DNA of 40,054 nt from positions 1 to 40,054 of the forward strand of contig NZ_NOIS01000006.1 of the NCBI RefSeq assembly GCF_004137765.1, written 5' to 3'. A program made the position numbers and the translations under genes. The first letter of the stretch is position 1. Each line of letters starts with the position of its first letter. Source of the stretch: Rothia uropygialis (GTDB taxonomy: Bacteria > Actinomycetota > Actinomycetes > Actinomycetales > Micrococcaceae). Positions 39,785 to 40,054 of the stretch are shown here, piece by piece. The notes beneath the pieces were generated by a model, which saw only the letters and a list, made by a program, of their open reading frames with translations, did not search any database and was not told the DNA's origin.

Positions 39785-40054
39785 GGTTTTGCCTTTCGAA
39801 GTAGTTGGTCTACTTTCCCTAACGCTGCGGAACGCTATGGAATTCCGCGAGGCCGGATCAGAGAAAGAAACCAATGCGGCGCCCGGAGCCCATGGTGATT
39901 ATTGATGCCGTACACATGTGGTTCATCGTGCCTATAGGGGTTCACTGGGGCTTACTCCCCTTCATCGCGGGGTTGTGGGGGTGTGTGGTGTGTTTCACGT
40001 GGTTTCGAGTTGGTGTTGGTGTTTGCTGGTGTGTAGAGTCTTTTCTTGTCGCCG
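39785..40054. other. Right-edge intergenic region, G/T-rich
   Basis: No gene is seen in the last 270 bp. From about 39970 to 40033 the plus strand becomes strongly G/T-rich with few A or C. A promoter-like element sits near the very end. The next gene lies outside the window. Confidence 0.5.
40010..40039 (+). promoter_or_regulatory. Candidate strong promoter at the right edge
   Basis: TTGGTG (40010-40015) and TAGAGT (40034-40039) are separated by 18 bp, followed by CTTTTCTTGTCGCC. The pattern of a G/T-rich upstream region, a promoter, then a pyrimidine-rich start is reminiscent of stable-RNA operon promoters in Micrococcaceae, but the gene itself is not included. Confidence 0.4.

Noticed and set aside
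1-40054. CRISPR arrays, tRNA genes, intact insertion sequences or prophage
   Set aside because: No regularly spaced repeats, cloverleaf sequences, transposase or phage structural genes were recognised. The Amidase_2 and lysozyme genes lack any adjacent holin or phage genes.

Overview
The window looks like chromosomal DNA of a high-GC Gram-positive bacterium, most likely an actinobacterium of the Micrococcales type. Supporting signs are frequent GTG starts, a PIN-PhoH ATPase, a NarL-type two-component pair, a PucR-type regulator, a qsuD/qsuB pair resembling the one I recall from Corynebacterium, and probable leaderless starts. No rRNA, tRNA, CRISPR array or intact insertion sequence was found. 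The species cannot be named from this sequence.

Region 1 (1 to about 5.6 kb) is an accessory cassette. It holds four NAD(P)-binding Rossmann proteins (one atypical SDR, two NmrA-like, one degenerate SDR) and two TetR repressors. TetR-2 leads a four-gene minus-strand operon, with twin 14-bp palindromes over its likely promoter. TetR-1 is divergent from the first SDR across a nested inverted repeat. The cassette lies between two broken genes: a 5'-truncated DUF488 fragment on the left and the tail of a GNAT acetyltransferase on the right.

Region 2 (6 to 14.4 kb) starts with a quinate/shikimate catabolic pair, qsuD then qsuB, with GTGA start/stop overlap; it feeds protocatechuate formation. A solitary HsdR-N type PD-(D/E)XK nuclease follows, then a TauD-type dioxygenase, a NarL-type sensor/regulator operon whose kinase is split by an in-frame TGA, and a YbaK-type deacylase.

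Region 3 (14.5 to 20 kb) is a nitrogen-compound operon: MHS transporter, M20 N-carbamoyl-amino-acid hydrolase type amidase and YtcJ-type amidohydrolase, divergent from a PucR-type regulator.

Region 4 (20 to 24 kb) concerns the cell envelope and RNA: an Amidase_2 domain cut from its Tat signal peptide by an in-frame TAA, a SRPBCC protein, a secreted GH25 lysozyme with a structured leader, and a PIN-PhoH protein.

Region 5 (24 to 40 kb) is dominated by transport and metabolism. It has three more MHS-type symporters and an amino-acid permease. Other genes encode a NUDIX-HAD fusion, a YdbC/PdxI-like aldo-keto reductase, a YegP-like protein, a TRIC-type channel, a KstD-like flavoprotein, a half-length asparaginase, a carboxylesterase coupled to a ChaB/Rho-N protein, and a luciferase-like oxidoreductase. 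The right edge ends in a G/T-rich stretch with a promoter-like element that may precede a stable-RNA operon outside the window.
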